64,000 nt of DNA from Sphingomonas sp. S2-65 (lineage in GTDB: Bacteria; Pseudomonadota; Alphaproteobacteria; Sphingomonadales; Sphingomonadaceae): assembly GCF_021513175.1 (NCBI RefSeq), contig NZ_CP090953.1, forward strand, positions 3,034,501-3,098,500. The letters run 5' to 3'. The position numbers were made by a program, and so were the translations under genes. The notes beneath the pieces were generated by a model. That model saw nothing but the letters and a program-made list of their open reading frames with translations, did not search any database and had not been told where the DNA came from. Below, piece by piece: positions 9,542 to 17,716 of this stretch; the stretch's first letter is position 1, and each line of letters begins with the position of its first letter.

Positions 9542-9908
9542 CTTGTTACCCCTTTTAAAGAAAACTGGAATGTGACCGCGGACGGCCACACACGAACCTA
9601 TGGGTAGAAGGAGATGAAGGGACGCCGCAATCGCTTTAGGTAAGCTTGAAGACAGGAACGTGCGTTAGCACGCAACCTGTCGCAGTTTTGCAACAGTCGC
9701 GACGCGGAACTGCCTAAAAATCGTGCGATAGAGCTTGGTTTGCTGCTCGATTGACCAAATCAGTTCGCAAAGCGTACTAGTGGCGTATATCAATACTACA
9801 CGTGGTCTGCGTAAGATTTGGCTGCTTGTTCTTACGCCGGGACAGTAGATGTTTCCGCGGTATTTCCAGTCTATGTCCGGAGCGGTCAATGCGCCGGATG
9901 GCCGAACG
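9542..9908. other. Non-coding control region
   Basis: Gap of over 300 bp between the receptor start and the terminator of the peptide transporter. It is clearly poorer in GC than the genes. A 74-codon frame on the minus strand (9665-9889) has no recognisable start signal or family and is judged non-coding. The only structure noted is the TGCGT/ACGCA palindrome at 9661-9674. Confidence 0.6.
9661..9674. promoter_or_regulatory. Palindrome TGCGT-tagc-ACGCA, possible operator
   Basis: A perfect 5+5 inverted repeat about 120 bp upstream of the receptor start at 9541. It is a possible binding site for a regulator of that receptor; no family match is claimed. Confidence 0.25.
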
Positions 9909-9943
9909 AAAAAAGGGGAGCGTTGCCGCTCCCCTTTTCTTTG
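9909..9943 (-). terminator. Terminator of peptide transporter gene
   Basis: AAAAGGGGAGCG (9911-9922) pairs with CGCTCCCCTTTT (9927-9938). On the minus strand it is followed by a run of T. It lies 22 bp past the stop of the transporter at 9965. Confidence 0.8.
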
Positions 9944-9964
9944 TGCGTCAGGCTGGAGCCAGGA

Positions 9965-11755
9965 TCACTTCACTCCGTGCATCCAGTGCTTGAGCGGCCA
10001 GCTGAGCAGGAACAGCACCACGCCGAGTGCGATCGCCCACAGCGATATGGTGGTGAACACGCTGGTATAGGTGTCCAGGCTGACCTTGAGGTTTGTGACC
10101 TGGCCGCCGACCGTCTCGACGCTGGCGAACTGGGCGATGATGCCGGCGACATATTGCGCGACCGAGATCGACAGGAACCACAGGCCCATCATCATGCCGA
10201 CGATCCGGGCGATCGACAGCTTGGTGATCATGCTGAGCCCGACCGGCGAGATGCACAGCTCGGCGAAGGAGTGGACGAAGTAGAGGCCGGCGAGCCACCA
10301 CAAGGTGACCTTGAAGTTCGAGTCCGCGAATTGCGAGCCCCAGACCAGCACCAGGAAGCCGACGCCGACTCCGACCAGCGCTATCGAGAACTTGACCGGG
10401 ATCGACGGCTCGAGCCCGCGCCGTGCGAGCGCGCCCCAGAGCATGCTCATCAGCGGGGCTAGGAGAATGATGAAGGCGGCGTTGAAGAACTGGGTCTGGC
10501 CGGCGTTGATGCTGAACCAGCCGAACACCGACAGATCGGTGTTGCGGTCGGCGAACAGGGTGAGCGACGAGCCCGCCTGTTCGAACAGCGTCCAGAACAC
10601 GACGTTGAAGACGATCATCACCATCGCGGCGAGCATCATCTGGAACTCGCGCTTGTCGCCCGAGACGAACGACCAGACGAGGATGGCGGGAACGGCGATC
10701 AGGAAGGTGCCGAACAGCAGCTTTCCCATCACCGGCAGCGACGCGATGTAGCCCAGGATGCCCGAGCCGGGGGCCGGTTCGGAAGCGTGCATCAGGTTGA
10801 CGTAGAGGAAGTAGAATACCGGCACGAAGGCGACCGCGCCGAGATAGATCCAGATGGGCGACTTGCCGACCGCCTCGGCCGGGGTCTCGCCGAAGCCGGC
10901 GAGCTTGCCGCCGTCGAACTGGATCAGCGCCCAGGACAGCAGCATGCCGATCGCGGCGAGGCCGAAGCCCGCCCACCAGCCGACCGCTTCGGCAAGCCAG
11001 GGGCACAGCAGCTGGGACAGGAACGATCCCATGTTGATGCCCATGTAGAAAATGGTGAAGCCGGTGTCGCGGCGGCGGTCGCCCTGGCGGTAGAGCTCGC
11101 CGACCATCGTCGAGATGTTGGGCTTGAAGAAGCCATTGCCTACCGACACCGCGGAGAGCGCGATCAGCAGCAGCGCGACGTAGAACGGGCTGCGTTCGGC
11201 GTCGGACTGGAAGTCGCCCTTGGCGACGGTGCGGACGGGGGCGCCGTTCTCGAGCAGCGAGACGCTGCCATCGTCATTGCCCTTGATCTGCTGGCGGCTG
11301 GCGCCGTCGACCAGATAGCGGGTCTCGACGCCGTTCACTTGCTCGACCGCGACTTCGTAGCGCTGGCCGTCGATGGTGGCGAAGGGCTGGGATACCGGGC
11401 CGCCAAAGCACAGGGTGAAATAGCCGAGCGACATCAGGATCGCGCCGAACTTCACCGCGCGCTTGGAGCCGAGATAGCGGTCGGCGAGATAGCCGCCGAC
11501 CAGCGGGGTGAGGTAGACCAAGGCCGTGAAGCCGCCATAGATGCCGGTCGCTTCGCGGTCGCCGAACACGAAATGCTTGGTGAGGTAGAGCGTCAGCAGC
11601 GCGCGCATGCCGTAATAGCCGAAGCGTTCCCACATCTCGGTGGTGAACAGGCGGGCGAGCTGGCGGGGGTGGCCGAACCAGGTTTCTTCGGCGGCCGGGT
11701 TGATATGGGTGATATCCGGCTCTGCGCGAGAGTCGGCTGTTGGTGTGTCCACCAT
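9965..11755 (-). CDS. POT/PTR2-family proton-coupled oligopeptide transporter
   Basis: Inner-membrane symporter that imports di- and tripeptides with protons. The family signature ExxERFxYYG is present (EMWERFGYYGMRALL, residues 40-54) as is the second PTR2 motif (FYMGINMGSFLSQ). About 12-14 membrane helices can be drawn. It has 596 residues, longer than the usual 450-500, mainly because of a polar segment of about 70 residues (119-190) between the third helix (ending FTLCFGG) and the fourth (FYVALLLIALSAVSVGNGFF), which should face the periplasm. The ATG at 11755 has only a distant GGAG. It is a single gene with its own terminator. Orthologues are often annotated DtpT/YdgR. Confidence 0.93.
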   Translation of the reverse strand: MVDTPTADSRAEPDITHINPAAEETWFGHPRQLARLFTTEMWERFGYYGMRALLTLYLTKHFVFGDREATGIYGGFTALVYLTPLVGGYLADRYLGSKRAVKFGAILMSLGYFTLCFGGPVSQPFATIDGQRYEVAVEQVNGVETRYLVDGASRQQIKGNDDGSVSLLENGAPVRTVAKGDFQSDAERSPFYVALLLIALSAVSVGNGFFKPNISTMVGELYRQGDRRRDTGFTIFYMGINMGSFLSQLLCPWLAEAVGWWAGFGLAAIGMLLSWALIQFDGGKLAGFGETPAEAVGKSPIWIYLGAVAFVPVFYFLYVNLMHASEPAPGSGILGYIASLPVMGKLLFGTFLIAVPAILVWSFVSGDKREFQMMLAAMVMIVFNVVFWTLFEQAGSSLTLFADRNTDLSVFGWFSINAGQTQFFNAAFIILLAPLMSMLWGALARRGLEPSIPVKFSIALVGVGVGFLVLVWGSQFADSNFKVTLWWLAGLYFVHSFAELCISPVGLSMITKLSIARIVGMMMGLWFLSISVAQYVAGIIAQFASVETVGGQVTNLKVSLDTYTSVFTTISLWAIALGVVLFLLSWPLKHWMHGVK

Positions 11756-11876
11756 GCGGGGGAGTGCTCCGTTTAGTCGGTTTCCAGGCGGGCGCCCGGT
11801 GCATGGCGCGGCAGACTAGAGCGATTGGCGCGGGTGTAAAGCTTGGGATGACCCACGAAGCCCTTGAAGCGCAACG

Positions 11877-11895
11877 CGTGATACAACATATCATG
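11877..11895. promoter_or_regulatory. Palindromic operator candidate, possibly Zur-type
   Basis: CGTGATA-caaca-TATCATG is a 6-of-7 inverted repeat 57 bp upstream of the MerC-domain gene. Read on the minus strand it contains GATATGTTGTATC. The ATGTT(A/G)TAT core also occurs in the site before the ZnuD-like receptor (21869-21886) and resembles half of the ATGTTATA-type Zur boxes of proteobacteria. The regulator is inferred, not shown. Confidence 0.4.
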
Positions 11896-11951
11896 TGCTT
11901 CTTGCCCACGGCCGCCTTTCGGCGGAGCGGCGTTTTCCGAGGACATGACGA

Positions 11952-12329
11952 TTGCACAGACAGGGTTGGCTGGATGGTGCGGCGGCGAGCGTGTCGCTGT
12001 TGTGCCTGGTGCATTGCCTGGCGTTGCCGCTGCTCATCGCGGCGCTGCCGGCGCTGAGCCAAATGCTGGCGGTGCCCGAGGGATTTCACCGCGGGGTGGC
12101 GCTGGTGGCGTTGCCGGCCAGTTCGGTGGCGCTGCTGTCGGGCTTTCGCCGGCACCGCAGTATCCGGGCGCTGGGGCTGGCCGCGATCGGGCTCTGCGCG
12201 ATCGGCTGGGGGGCGTTCGGCGCCGAGAGCGCGAGCGCGGAACTGGCCGCGACGGTGTTCGGAAGCGTGGTCGTCAGCGCCGCGCATGTAGTGAACTGGG
12301 TGCTGGCGCAGAGTCGCGAACGGCACTGA
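11952..12329 (+). CDS. MerC-domain membrane protein
   Basis: Small inner-membrane protein of 125 residues with four predicted helices. The first helix carries the MerC Cys-containing motif (LLCLVHCLALPLL, about residues 16-28) through which mercury-resistance MerC proteins bind metal. The start is TTG 11952: GAGGAC lies seven bases upstream and an in-frame stop sits directly before it, while the nearby ATG 11945 is in another frame. There is no mer operon, so mercury resistance is not implied. In alphaproteobacteria such proteins often stand near zinc-uptake genes, and the palindrome upstream fits a metal-responsive role; that part is inference. Confidence 0.8.
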   Translation: MHRQGWLDGAAASVSLLCLVHCLALPLLIAALPALSQMLAVPEGFHRGVALVALPASSVALLSGFRRHRSIRALGLAAIGLCAIGWGAFGAESASAELAATVFGSVVVSAAHVVNWVLAQSRERH

Positions 12330-12367
12330 CGCTTGGCCTTGTCGGGCGCGAAGCCTAGAGGTTCTGG

Positions 12368-12964
12368 ATGTTCAACGATCCCACCACGCCGCTTTCGCTC
12401 CTGCGCACCCGCCGATCGGGCAAGCCGCGCGACATGGGGGCGCCGGGGCCGAGCCTCGATCAGATCGAGGCGATGGTGGCGATCGGGGCGCGGACCCCCG
12501 ATCATGGCAAGCTGGCGCCGTGGCGTTTCGTGATCGTGCCGGACGAACAGCGGCCCGCGCTGGCGCTCAAGCTGGTCGAGATCCTGCGCGCCGAGAAGCG
12601 GGACGCGACGGCGCGCGACGAAGAGGCGGCGGCGCAGTTCGCGACGCAGGCGCCCGGACTGGTGGTGGTGCTGTCGGCACCGGTGGTGGGGCACAAGGTG
12701 CCGGTGTGGGAACAGGAACTGTCCGCGGGCGCGGCGTGCATGAACCTGCTCCATGCCGCGCACGCCATGGGGTTCGTCGGCGGATGGCTGACCGGATGGG
12801 CGGCCTATTCCGACGCAGTGCGCGACCTGTTCGGGGAAGCGCCGCAGCGGATCGCCGGATTCGTCTTCCTGGGAACGCCGCAGCGCGCGCTGGAAGAGCG
12901 GCCGCGCGGCGAACTGTCTGAAATCGTGCGGCATTGGCGGGGTGGGGCTGGACCTGAAGCCTGA
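12368..12964 (+). CDS. Nitroreductase family protein (YdjA-like)
   Basis: A 198-residue cytoplasmic flavoprotein of the FMN-dependent nitroreductase fold, matching the short YdjA-type branch. Recognisable parts are the N-terminal LLRTRRSGKPRDM, where Arg/Ser contact FMN phosphate, ARTPDHGKLAPWRFVIV (the conserved pds-gkl-pWrf block), QELSAGAACMNLLHAAHAMG and GGWLTGW in the middle, and a C-terminal RIAGFVFLGTP. Members reduce nitro or quinone compounds with NAD(P)H; the physiological substrate is unknown. The gene begins 38 bp after the MerC-domain gene, with a short GntR regulator directly behind it. Confidence 0.88.
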   Translation: MFNDPTTPLSLLRTRRSGKPRDMGAPGPSLDQIEAMVAIGARTPDHGKLAPWRFVIVPDEQRPALALKLVEILRAEKRDATARDEEAAAQFATQAPGLVVVLSAPVVGHKVPVWEQELSAGAACMNLLHAAHAMGFVGGWLTGWAAYSDAVRDLFGEAPQRIAGFVFLGTPQRALEERPRGELSEIVRHWRGGAGPEA

Positions 12965-12982
12965 GTGCTGTATTATGTCGGC

Positions 12983-13339
12983 ATGACAGCCCTGGAACAT
13001 GAAGACTCGCCCGTGTACCTGAAGCTGCGGGCGATCATTGCGACCGCGATCCTGCGCGGCGAGTATCGCGCGGGCGACCAGCTGCCTTCGGTGCGCGCGT
13101 TCGCCGCCGAGCATGGCGCCAATCCGCTGACCGTCGCGAAGGCGTATCAGAGTTTCCAGGACGACGGCCATGTCGAGGTGCGGCGCGGCGTGGGCATGTT
13201 CGTGCTGCCCGGCGCGGTGGAACGGCTGCGCACCGCCGAGCGCGAGCGGTTCCTTACCGGGATGTGGCCGCGGGTGCGCGACCATATCGCGCTGCTCGGC
13301 CTGGACGTGAACGAGCTGCTGGGGCGCGAGATCGCCTGA
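12983..13339 (+). CDS. Short GntR-family regulator (YtrA type)
   Basis: A 118-residue DNA-binding protein with one winged helix-turn-helix (SPVYLKLRAIIATAILRGEY, LPSVRAFAAEHGANPLTVAK, DDGHVEVRRGVGMFV) and only a short helical tail for dimerisation, as in the YtrA subfamily that controls neighbouring ABC transporters. No ABC gene is adjacent here. The start is ATG 12983; no ribosome site is seen, but TATTAT at 12971-12976 would fit a -10 element for a leaderless message. A longer frame from 12965 is less likely. It follows the nitroreductase by 18 bp. Targets unknown. Confidence 0.88.
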   Translation: MTALEHEDSPVYLKLRAIIATAILRGEYRAGDQLPSVRAFAAEHGANPLTVAKAYQSFQDDGHVEVRRGVGMFVLPGAVERLRTAERERFLTGMWPRVRDHIALLGLDVNELLGREIA

Positions 13340-13399
13340 GGCGGGGGCAACGCCGATCGGCCGCTTGTACCCTTTGCGCCGCGATTCTATGCGTGGGGC

Positions 13400-14050
13400 A
13401 TGCGCACCAGCGGGGATTATGATCGCGACGGCTATGCACTGGTCGAGGGACTGGTGCCGGTGGAGGTCTGCCGCGCTTTCCTGCACCAGCTCAAAAGCGA
13501 CGTCGAGCGAGGCGGGAACCAGCTGAGCCAGCTGGCGCGGGGATCGAACCTGCTGAAGCGCGACGCGGTCGAGCTGTATGGCTATCATTATCCGCCGATG
13601 CTGGGGCTGCTCTGGGGCCTGACGCCGATCGTGTCGCGGCTGCTCGGGCGCGACCTGCTGCCGAGCTACGATTATTTCCGCATCTATCGCGAGGGCGATG
13701 TCTGTCGGGTGCATAGCGACCGCTATTCGTGCGAAGTGAGCATGTCGCTGACGCTCGATTATAGCGACGGCGTGGCCTGGGACCTGGAGATCGGCAGCGA
13801 GGCTGCCGAGCCCGGGCCGGCAGTGGAGGATAGCTGGGGAGCGGTGCCGTACCGGTCCGTTTCCATGCAGCCCGGCGATGCGATGCTGTACCAGGGCGTG
13901 ACGCGGCGGCACGGGCGGACCATCCCGAATCCCAATCTCTGGTCGGCGCACCTGTTCCTGCACTGGGTGACGCGCGACGGCCCCTATGCGGCGAGCGCGT
14001 TCGACGGGAATGCCGCGACGGTGCAGCCGGTGAACTTCAGCTTCCGGTGA
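13400..14050 (+). CDS. 2OG-Fe(II) oxygenase-like protein
   Basis: A 216-residue cytoplasmic protein. An HxD pair occurs in CRVHSDRYSCEVSMSLTLDYS (around residue 110) and a distal His in GVTRRHGRTIPN (around residue 175), in the order and spacing of the iron-binding H-x-D...H triad of 2-oxoglutarate dioxygenases. The jelly-roll-like strands between them (YDYFRIYREGD, SVSMQPGDAMLYQGV) support this. The N-terminal YDRDGYALVEGLVPVEVC is like the start of phytanoyl-CoA-type enzymes. The substrate cannot be read from sequence. It stands alone after the GntR gene and converges on the acyl-CoA dehydrogenase through a large inverted repeat. Confidence 0.7.
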   Translation: MRTSGDYDRDGYALVEGLVPVEVCRAFLHQLKSDVERGGNQLSQLARGSNLLKRDAVELYGYHYPPMLGLLWGLTPIVSRLLGRDLLPSYDYFRIYREGDVCRVHSDRYSCEVSMSLTLDYSDGVAWDLEIGSEAAEPGPAVEDSWGAVPYRSVSMQPGDAMLYQGVTRRHGRTIPNPNLWSAHLFLHWVTRDGPYAASAFDGNAATVQPVNFSFR

Positions 14051-14105
14051 GGTTGGGTTTCACGCGACGGCGCGTGGGCGAGAAGGTTTAGAAGAAAGAT
14101 AGAGG

Positions 14106-14253
14106 TTCGCGCGGAGGCGCGGAGGCGCGGAGATCGCCACTCGGCGCGTCCGGGAGACATTTGCGAACCTTTGCTATTCGGGAGCGGCTGGTGAAGGCCG
14201 CTTACGCGGCGGCCATTCCTTCTTCTCTCCGCGCCTCCGCGCCTCCGCGTGAA
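14106..14253. repeat. Inverted repeat with 28-bp arms
   Basis: Arms 14106-14133 and 14226-14253 match at 27 of 28 positions; each is built from GCGGAGGC-type tandem units. The loop of about 90 bp is non-coding. It sits between two convergent genes, where it could stop both transcripts, although no T run follows. The unit looks like an intergenic repeat family, but no second copy is in this window. Confidence 0.8.
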
Positions 14254-14282
14254 CCCCTTACTTTCTGCCTTCGCCTCGCGTT

Positions 14283-15968
14283 CTAGAACGCGCTTGCCTC
14301 CAGGGCGTAGAGGATGTCGGACTTGGCCATTGCCGCGGCCTTCAGGCCCAGGGCTTCGGGGACGATCTGCTCGACATAGAAGCGGGCCGAGACCTGCTTC
14401 ATCTTGAGGAAGGCGGGATCGCCTTCGCTGCGGGCGGCGATGCGGCCGCTTTGCTCCATGAGCCAGCCGCAGACCGCTACCGACAGCATCGTCAGGAAGG
14501 GATAGCTCGCGGCGAGGCGGTCGTCGGTCTCGGAGGCGAGCAAGTGGCGCGCGACTTCGTCGCAGGCGCCGATCAGGCGGGCGAGGCCGCTATCCTCGGC
14601 ATCGCCACGCATCCGATCGAGCAGCGCGAACAGCGTTGCGCCGCCGTCCATGCTCAGCTTGCGGCCGACCAGGTCGGCGGCCTGGATGCCGTTGGTGCCT
14701 TCGTAGATCGGCGTGATGCGGGCGTCGCGAAAGTGCTGGGCGGCGCCGGTCTCTTCGATATAGCCCATGCCACCATGGACCTGGAGCCCCAGGCTGGCGA
14801 CTTCGTTGCCGAGATCGGTGGCGTGCGCCTTGGCCAGTGGAGTGAGGAGCTCGACCAGCGCCTTGGCCGCAGCGTCGCCGGCATGACCGCGGTCGAGCTG
14901 GCCAAAGGCGTAATAGACCAGGGCGCGCGCGGCCTGGGTCTGCGCCTTCATCCGCAGCAGCATGCGGCGCACGTCGGGATGCTCGATGATCGCTGCGGCA
15001 GTGCCGGCGCGGGCGCCCTGGATGCGATCGCGGGCATAAGCGACGGCGCGCTGGGTGGCGCGCTCGGCGACTTGCACCCCCTGAAGGCCGACATTGAGGC
15101 GGGCGTTGTTCATCATCGTGAACATCGCGCGGATGCCGCCGAACTCGGGGCCGATCAGCTCGCCGATGCAATCGTCATGATCGCCGAAGCTCAGCACGCA
15201 GGTGGGCGAGGCGTGGAGGCCCATCTTGTGCTCGATCGACACGACGCGGACGTCGTTCGGGACGCCGGGCGTGCCGTCTTCGTCGAGGCGGAACTTGGGG
15301 ACCAGGAACAGCGACAGGCCCTTGGTGCCCGTCGGCGCGCCGGGGGTGCGGGCGAGGACGAGGTGGACGATGTTGTCGGCCATGTCGTGGTCGCCGAAGG
15401 AGATGAAGATCTTGATCCCCTTGATCCGGTACGTGCCGTCGCCGACCGGATCGGCCTTGGTCTTGAGCGCGCCGACATCGGTGCCGGCCTGCGGCTCGGT
15501 GAGGTTCATCGTGCCGGTCCACTCGCCGGTCGACAGCCTGGGCAGATAGAGCGCCTGCTGCTCGGGCGAGCCGTGATGGACGAGCGCTTCGATCGCGCCG
15601 ACGGTGAGGGTTGGGGCGAGCGCGAAGCCCATGTTCGCAGTGCCCAGCGTATCCAGCACGGCGGCGGCGAGGCTGACCGGCAGGCCCTGGCCGCCATGTT
15701 CGGTGGGCGAGCCGATCGTGCCCCAGCCATTGGCGACATAGGCCTGGTAGGCGGCGGCATAGCCCTCGGGCATCCTCACACCGTCTTCGCTCCACTTGGC
15801 GCCGACGGTGTCGCCGATGCGCTCTAGCGGCGCCCATTCGCCGGCTGCGAATTCGCCAGCGCCTTCCAGCACGGCATCGAGCAGGTCGGTCGCCTCGGGG
15901 CTGATCTCGGCCAGGCGGACGAGGTGGTCGAGCACGAAACGCTGTTCGGTGGTGGCGGGGGTGAACAT
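14283..15968 (-). CDS. Acyl-CoA dehydrogenase
   Basis: FAD enzyme of about 561 residues that introduces the alpha-beta double bond in an acyl-CoA, passing electrons to ETF. The long-chain form of the family is recognised: N-terminal RFVLDHLVRL, central GTMNLTEPQAGTDVGALKTK (acyl-CoA/FAD site), GTYRIKGIKIFISFGDHDM, FVLDHL-type helices, then LGLQVHGGMGYIEETGAAQH and ITPIYEGTNGIQAADLVGRK near the C-terminus. The start is ATG 15968, preceded by GAGAGGA; a frame running to 16034 has no ribosome site and would enter the opposite promoter. It is divergent from Sua5, with 53 bp between starts. No beta-oxidation partner is adjacent. Confidence 0.93.
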   Translation of the reverse strand: MFTPATTEQRFVLDHLVRLAEISPEATDLLDAVLEGAGEFAAGEWAPLERIGDTVGAKWSEDGVRMPEGYAAAYQAYVANGWGTIGSPTEHGGQGLPVSLAAAVLDTLGTANMGFALAPTLTVGAIEALVHHGSPEQQALYLPRLSTGEWTGTMNLTEPQAGTDVGALKTKADPVGDGTYRIKGIKIFISFGDHDMADNIVHLVLARTPGAPTGTKGLSLFLVPKFRLDEDGTPGVPNDVRVVSIEHKMGLHASPTCVLSFGDHDDCIGELIGPEFGGIRAMFTMMNNARLNVGLQGVQVAERATQRAVAYARDRIQGARAGTAAAIIEHPDVRRMLLRMKAQTQAARALVYYAFGQLDRGHAGDAAAKALVELLTPLAKAHATDLGNEVASLGLQVHGGMGYIEETGAAQHFRDARITPIYEGTNGIQAADLVGRKLSMDGGATLFALLDRMRGDAEDSGLARLIGACDEVARHLLASETDDRLAASYPFLTMLSVAVCGWLMEQSGRIAARSEGDPAFLKMKQVSARFYVEQIVPEALGLKAAAMAKSDILYALEASAF

Positions 15969-16021
15969 CTCTGTCCTCTCTACTCTTGTACGGCTTTGCC
16001 GGGGGCTATAGCGCGCTGGGT

Positions 16022-16963
16022 GTGAGCCCGACAAATCCGCGCATCTTACCCTACGGCGAGGCCGCGATCGCCGAAGCCGCCGCGCTGATCCGCAGCGGCG
16101 GATGCGTCGCGGTGCCCACCGAGACGGTCTATGGCCTGGCGGCGGACGCGACCGATTCGCGCGCCGTGGCGGGGATTTACGCGGCGAAGGGGCGGCCGAG
16201 CTTCAACCCGCTGATCGTGCATGTGCCGGACCTGGAGGCGGCCGAGCTGATCGCAGTGCTCGACGCGGATGCGCGCGCGCTGGCGCGGCGATTCTGGCCC
16301 GGGCCGCTGACATTGGTGCTGCCGGTGCGGGCGGAGGCGGGCATATCGCCGCTGGTGACGGCGGGGCTCGACACGATCGCGCTGCGGGTGCCCGATCACC
16401 GCGCAATGCAGGCGCTGCTCGATGCGAGCGGACTGCCGCTGGCGGCGCCGTCCGCCAATGCCAGTGGGGCGATCTCGCCGACGCGGGCGGAGCATGTGGC
16501 GGCGAGCCTCGCGGGACGGATCCCGCTGGTGATCGACGACGGGGCGACGCCGGCCGGGCTGGAATCGACGATCGTGCAGGGGCGGACCGTGCTGCGACCC
16601 GGGCCTTTGTCTTATGCCGACCTGTTTCCCGGTGCGGGCCGGATGCCGAGCGTCGCGCCGCCGGGGAATGCGAAGGTCGTCGCGCCGGGGCAGCTGGAGA
16701 GCCATTATGCGCCGTCGAAGCCGCTGCGGTTGAATGCGCGGGAGCGGGAGGCGGGGGAGTGGCTGATCGGTTTTGGCGTGGTGCTGGGCGACGATACGCT
16801 GTCGCTGCGCGGGGATCTGACCGAGGCAGCGGCGAATCTGTTTGCGGCGCTGCACCGGGCGGATGCGCGGGCGATTGGCGGGATCGCAGTGGCGCCGGTG
16901 CCCGAGTTGGGGATTGGGGTGGCGATCAACGATCGGCTGCGTAGGGCGGCGGCGCCTCGGTGA
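16022..16963 (+). CDS. L-threonylcarbamoyladenylate synthase (Sua5/YwlC)
   Basis: Makes threonylcarbamoyl-AMP from threonine, bicarbonate and ATP for the t6A37 tRNA modification. The YrdC domain fills the first two thirds (VAVPTETVYGLAADA, AAKGRPSFNPLIVHV, FWPGPLTLVLP, LPLAAPSANASG, GLESTIVQ). The Sua5 C-terminal domain begins after the linker with the characteristic ESHYAPSKPL. This full two-domain form is about 313 residues from GTG 16022, the preferred start; a TTG at 15986 is in frame but gives an atypical leader. It is a single gene, divergent from the acyl-CoA dehydrogenase. Confidence 0.93.
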   Translation: MSPTNPRILPYGEAAIAEAAALIRSGGCVAVPTETVYGLAADATDSRAVAGIYAAKGRPSFNPLIVHVPDLEAAELIAVLDADARALARRFWPGPLTLVLPVRAEAGISPLVTAGLDTIALRVPDHRAMQALLDASGLPLAAPSANASGAISPTRAEHVAASLAGRIPLVIDDGATPAGLESTIVQGRTVLRPGPLSYADLFPGAGRMPSVAPPGNAKVVAPGQLESHYAPSKPLRLNAREREAGEWLIGFGVVLGDDTLSLRGDLTEAAANLFAALHRADARAIGGIAVAPVPELGIGVAINDRLRRAAAPR

Positions 16964-16967
16964 GTTG

Positions 16968-17097
16968 AAATCCTCCCCCGGAGGGGGAGGGGGACCAGCG
17001 AAGCTGGTGGAGGGGTAGTCTCCACAAGCGGCGTCGCCTGCGGCAAATACCCCTCCGTCACGCTACGCGCGCCACCTCCCCCTCCGGGGGAGGATTT
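16968..17097. repeat. 130-bp palindromic intergenic element (copy 1)
   Basis: Perfect 23-bp terminal inverted repeats (16968-16990 and 17075-17097, AAATCCTCCCCCGG type). Inside, on the left arm, is a small hairpin ACCAGC-GAA-GCTGGT. The right arm carries CCCCTCCGTCA then CGC-TAC-GCG. It has no coding capacity and looks like a miniature mobile or structured element. It sits between the stops of convergent sua5 and msrA. Confidence 0.9.
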
Positions 17098-17101
17098 AAC
17101 G

Positions 17102-17647
17102 TCAGGCCGCAGCGCCTTCCTTGACGCGGGCGGCGAAGCTCTTGCGCAATTTGCGCAGCTTGGGCGGGATCACCGACAGGCAATAGGGGTTCCGCTGGCC
17201 CTCGCCCTGCCAATATTCCTGGTGATAGTCCTCGGCGGGGTACCATTCGGACAGCGGCTCGACCGTGGTGACGATCGGAGCGGGCCAATCGGCGCTGGCA
17301 CGCGCGATCGCGGCCTTCACTTCGGCTTCCTGCTCGGGCGTGTGCGGGAAGACCGCCGAGCGATATTGCGTGCCGACATCGTTGCCCTGGCGGTTGAGCT
17401 GCGTCGGGTCATGCGTGGCGAAGAAGATGTCGAGGATCTCGCCATAGCTGACCTGATCGGTGTCGAAGGTCACGCGGATCGCCTCGGCATGGCCGGTGTT
17501 GCCGCCGCACACTTCCTTGTAGGTCGGGTTGGCCTTCGTCCCGCCGATATAGCCGCTTTCCACCGTTTCGACGCCGATCACGTCCTTGAACACCGCCTCG
17601 GTGCACCAGAAGCAGCCGCCGGCCAGCGTCGCGATTTCCTTTGCCAT
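17102..17647 (-). CDS. msrA: Peptide-methionine (S)-S-oxide reductase MsrA
   Basis: Repairs S-methionine sulfoxide in oxidised proteins, using thioredoxin. It has 181 residues with the catalytic GCFWC motif at residues 11-15 (catalytic Cys12) and the downstream [42 protein letters not shown] and [18 protein letters not shown] blocks that define the family. The start at 17647 puts the motif at its usual position and is preceded by GGAGATC. The frame continues open far upstream, but that part lies opposite galE and is not coding. No signal peptide, so cytoplasmic. Divergent from galE. Confidence 0.97.
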   Translation of the reverse strand: MAKEIATLAGGCFWCTEAVFKDVIGVETVESGYIGGTKANPTYKEVCGGNTGHAEAIRVTFDTDQVSYGEILDIFFATHDPTQLNRQGNDVGTQYRSAVFPHTPEQEAEVKAAIARASADWPAPIVTTVEPLSEWYPAEDYHQEYWQGEGQRNPYCLSVIPPKLRKLRKSFAARVKEGAAA

Positions 17648-17716
17648 ACTGATCTCCTTTGTTTGGAATGTAGGTGTCGGATGGCTATGCCGCAACGCGA
17701 CACGAGGGAGACGATG

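Noticed and set aside
9665..9889. 74-codon minus-strand frame in the gap upstream of the third receptor
   Set aside because: No ribosome site, no family, and the base composition is that of a control region.
11945..11990. ATG at 11945 as the start of the MerC-domain protein
   Set aside because: It is in another frame and leads away from the MerC motif; the TTG at 11952 is the only start in the right frame after an in-frame stop.
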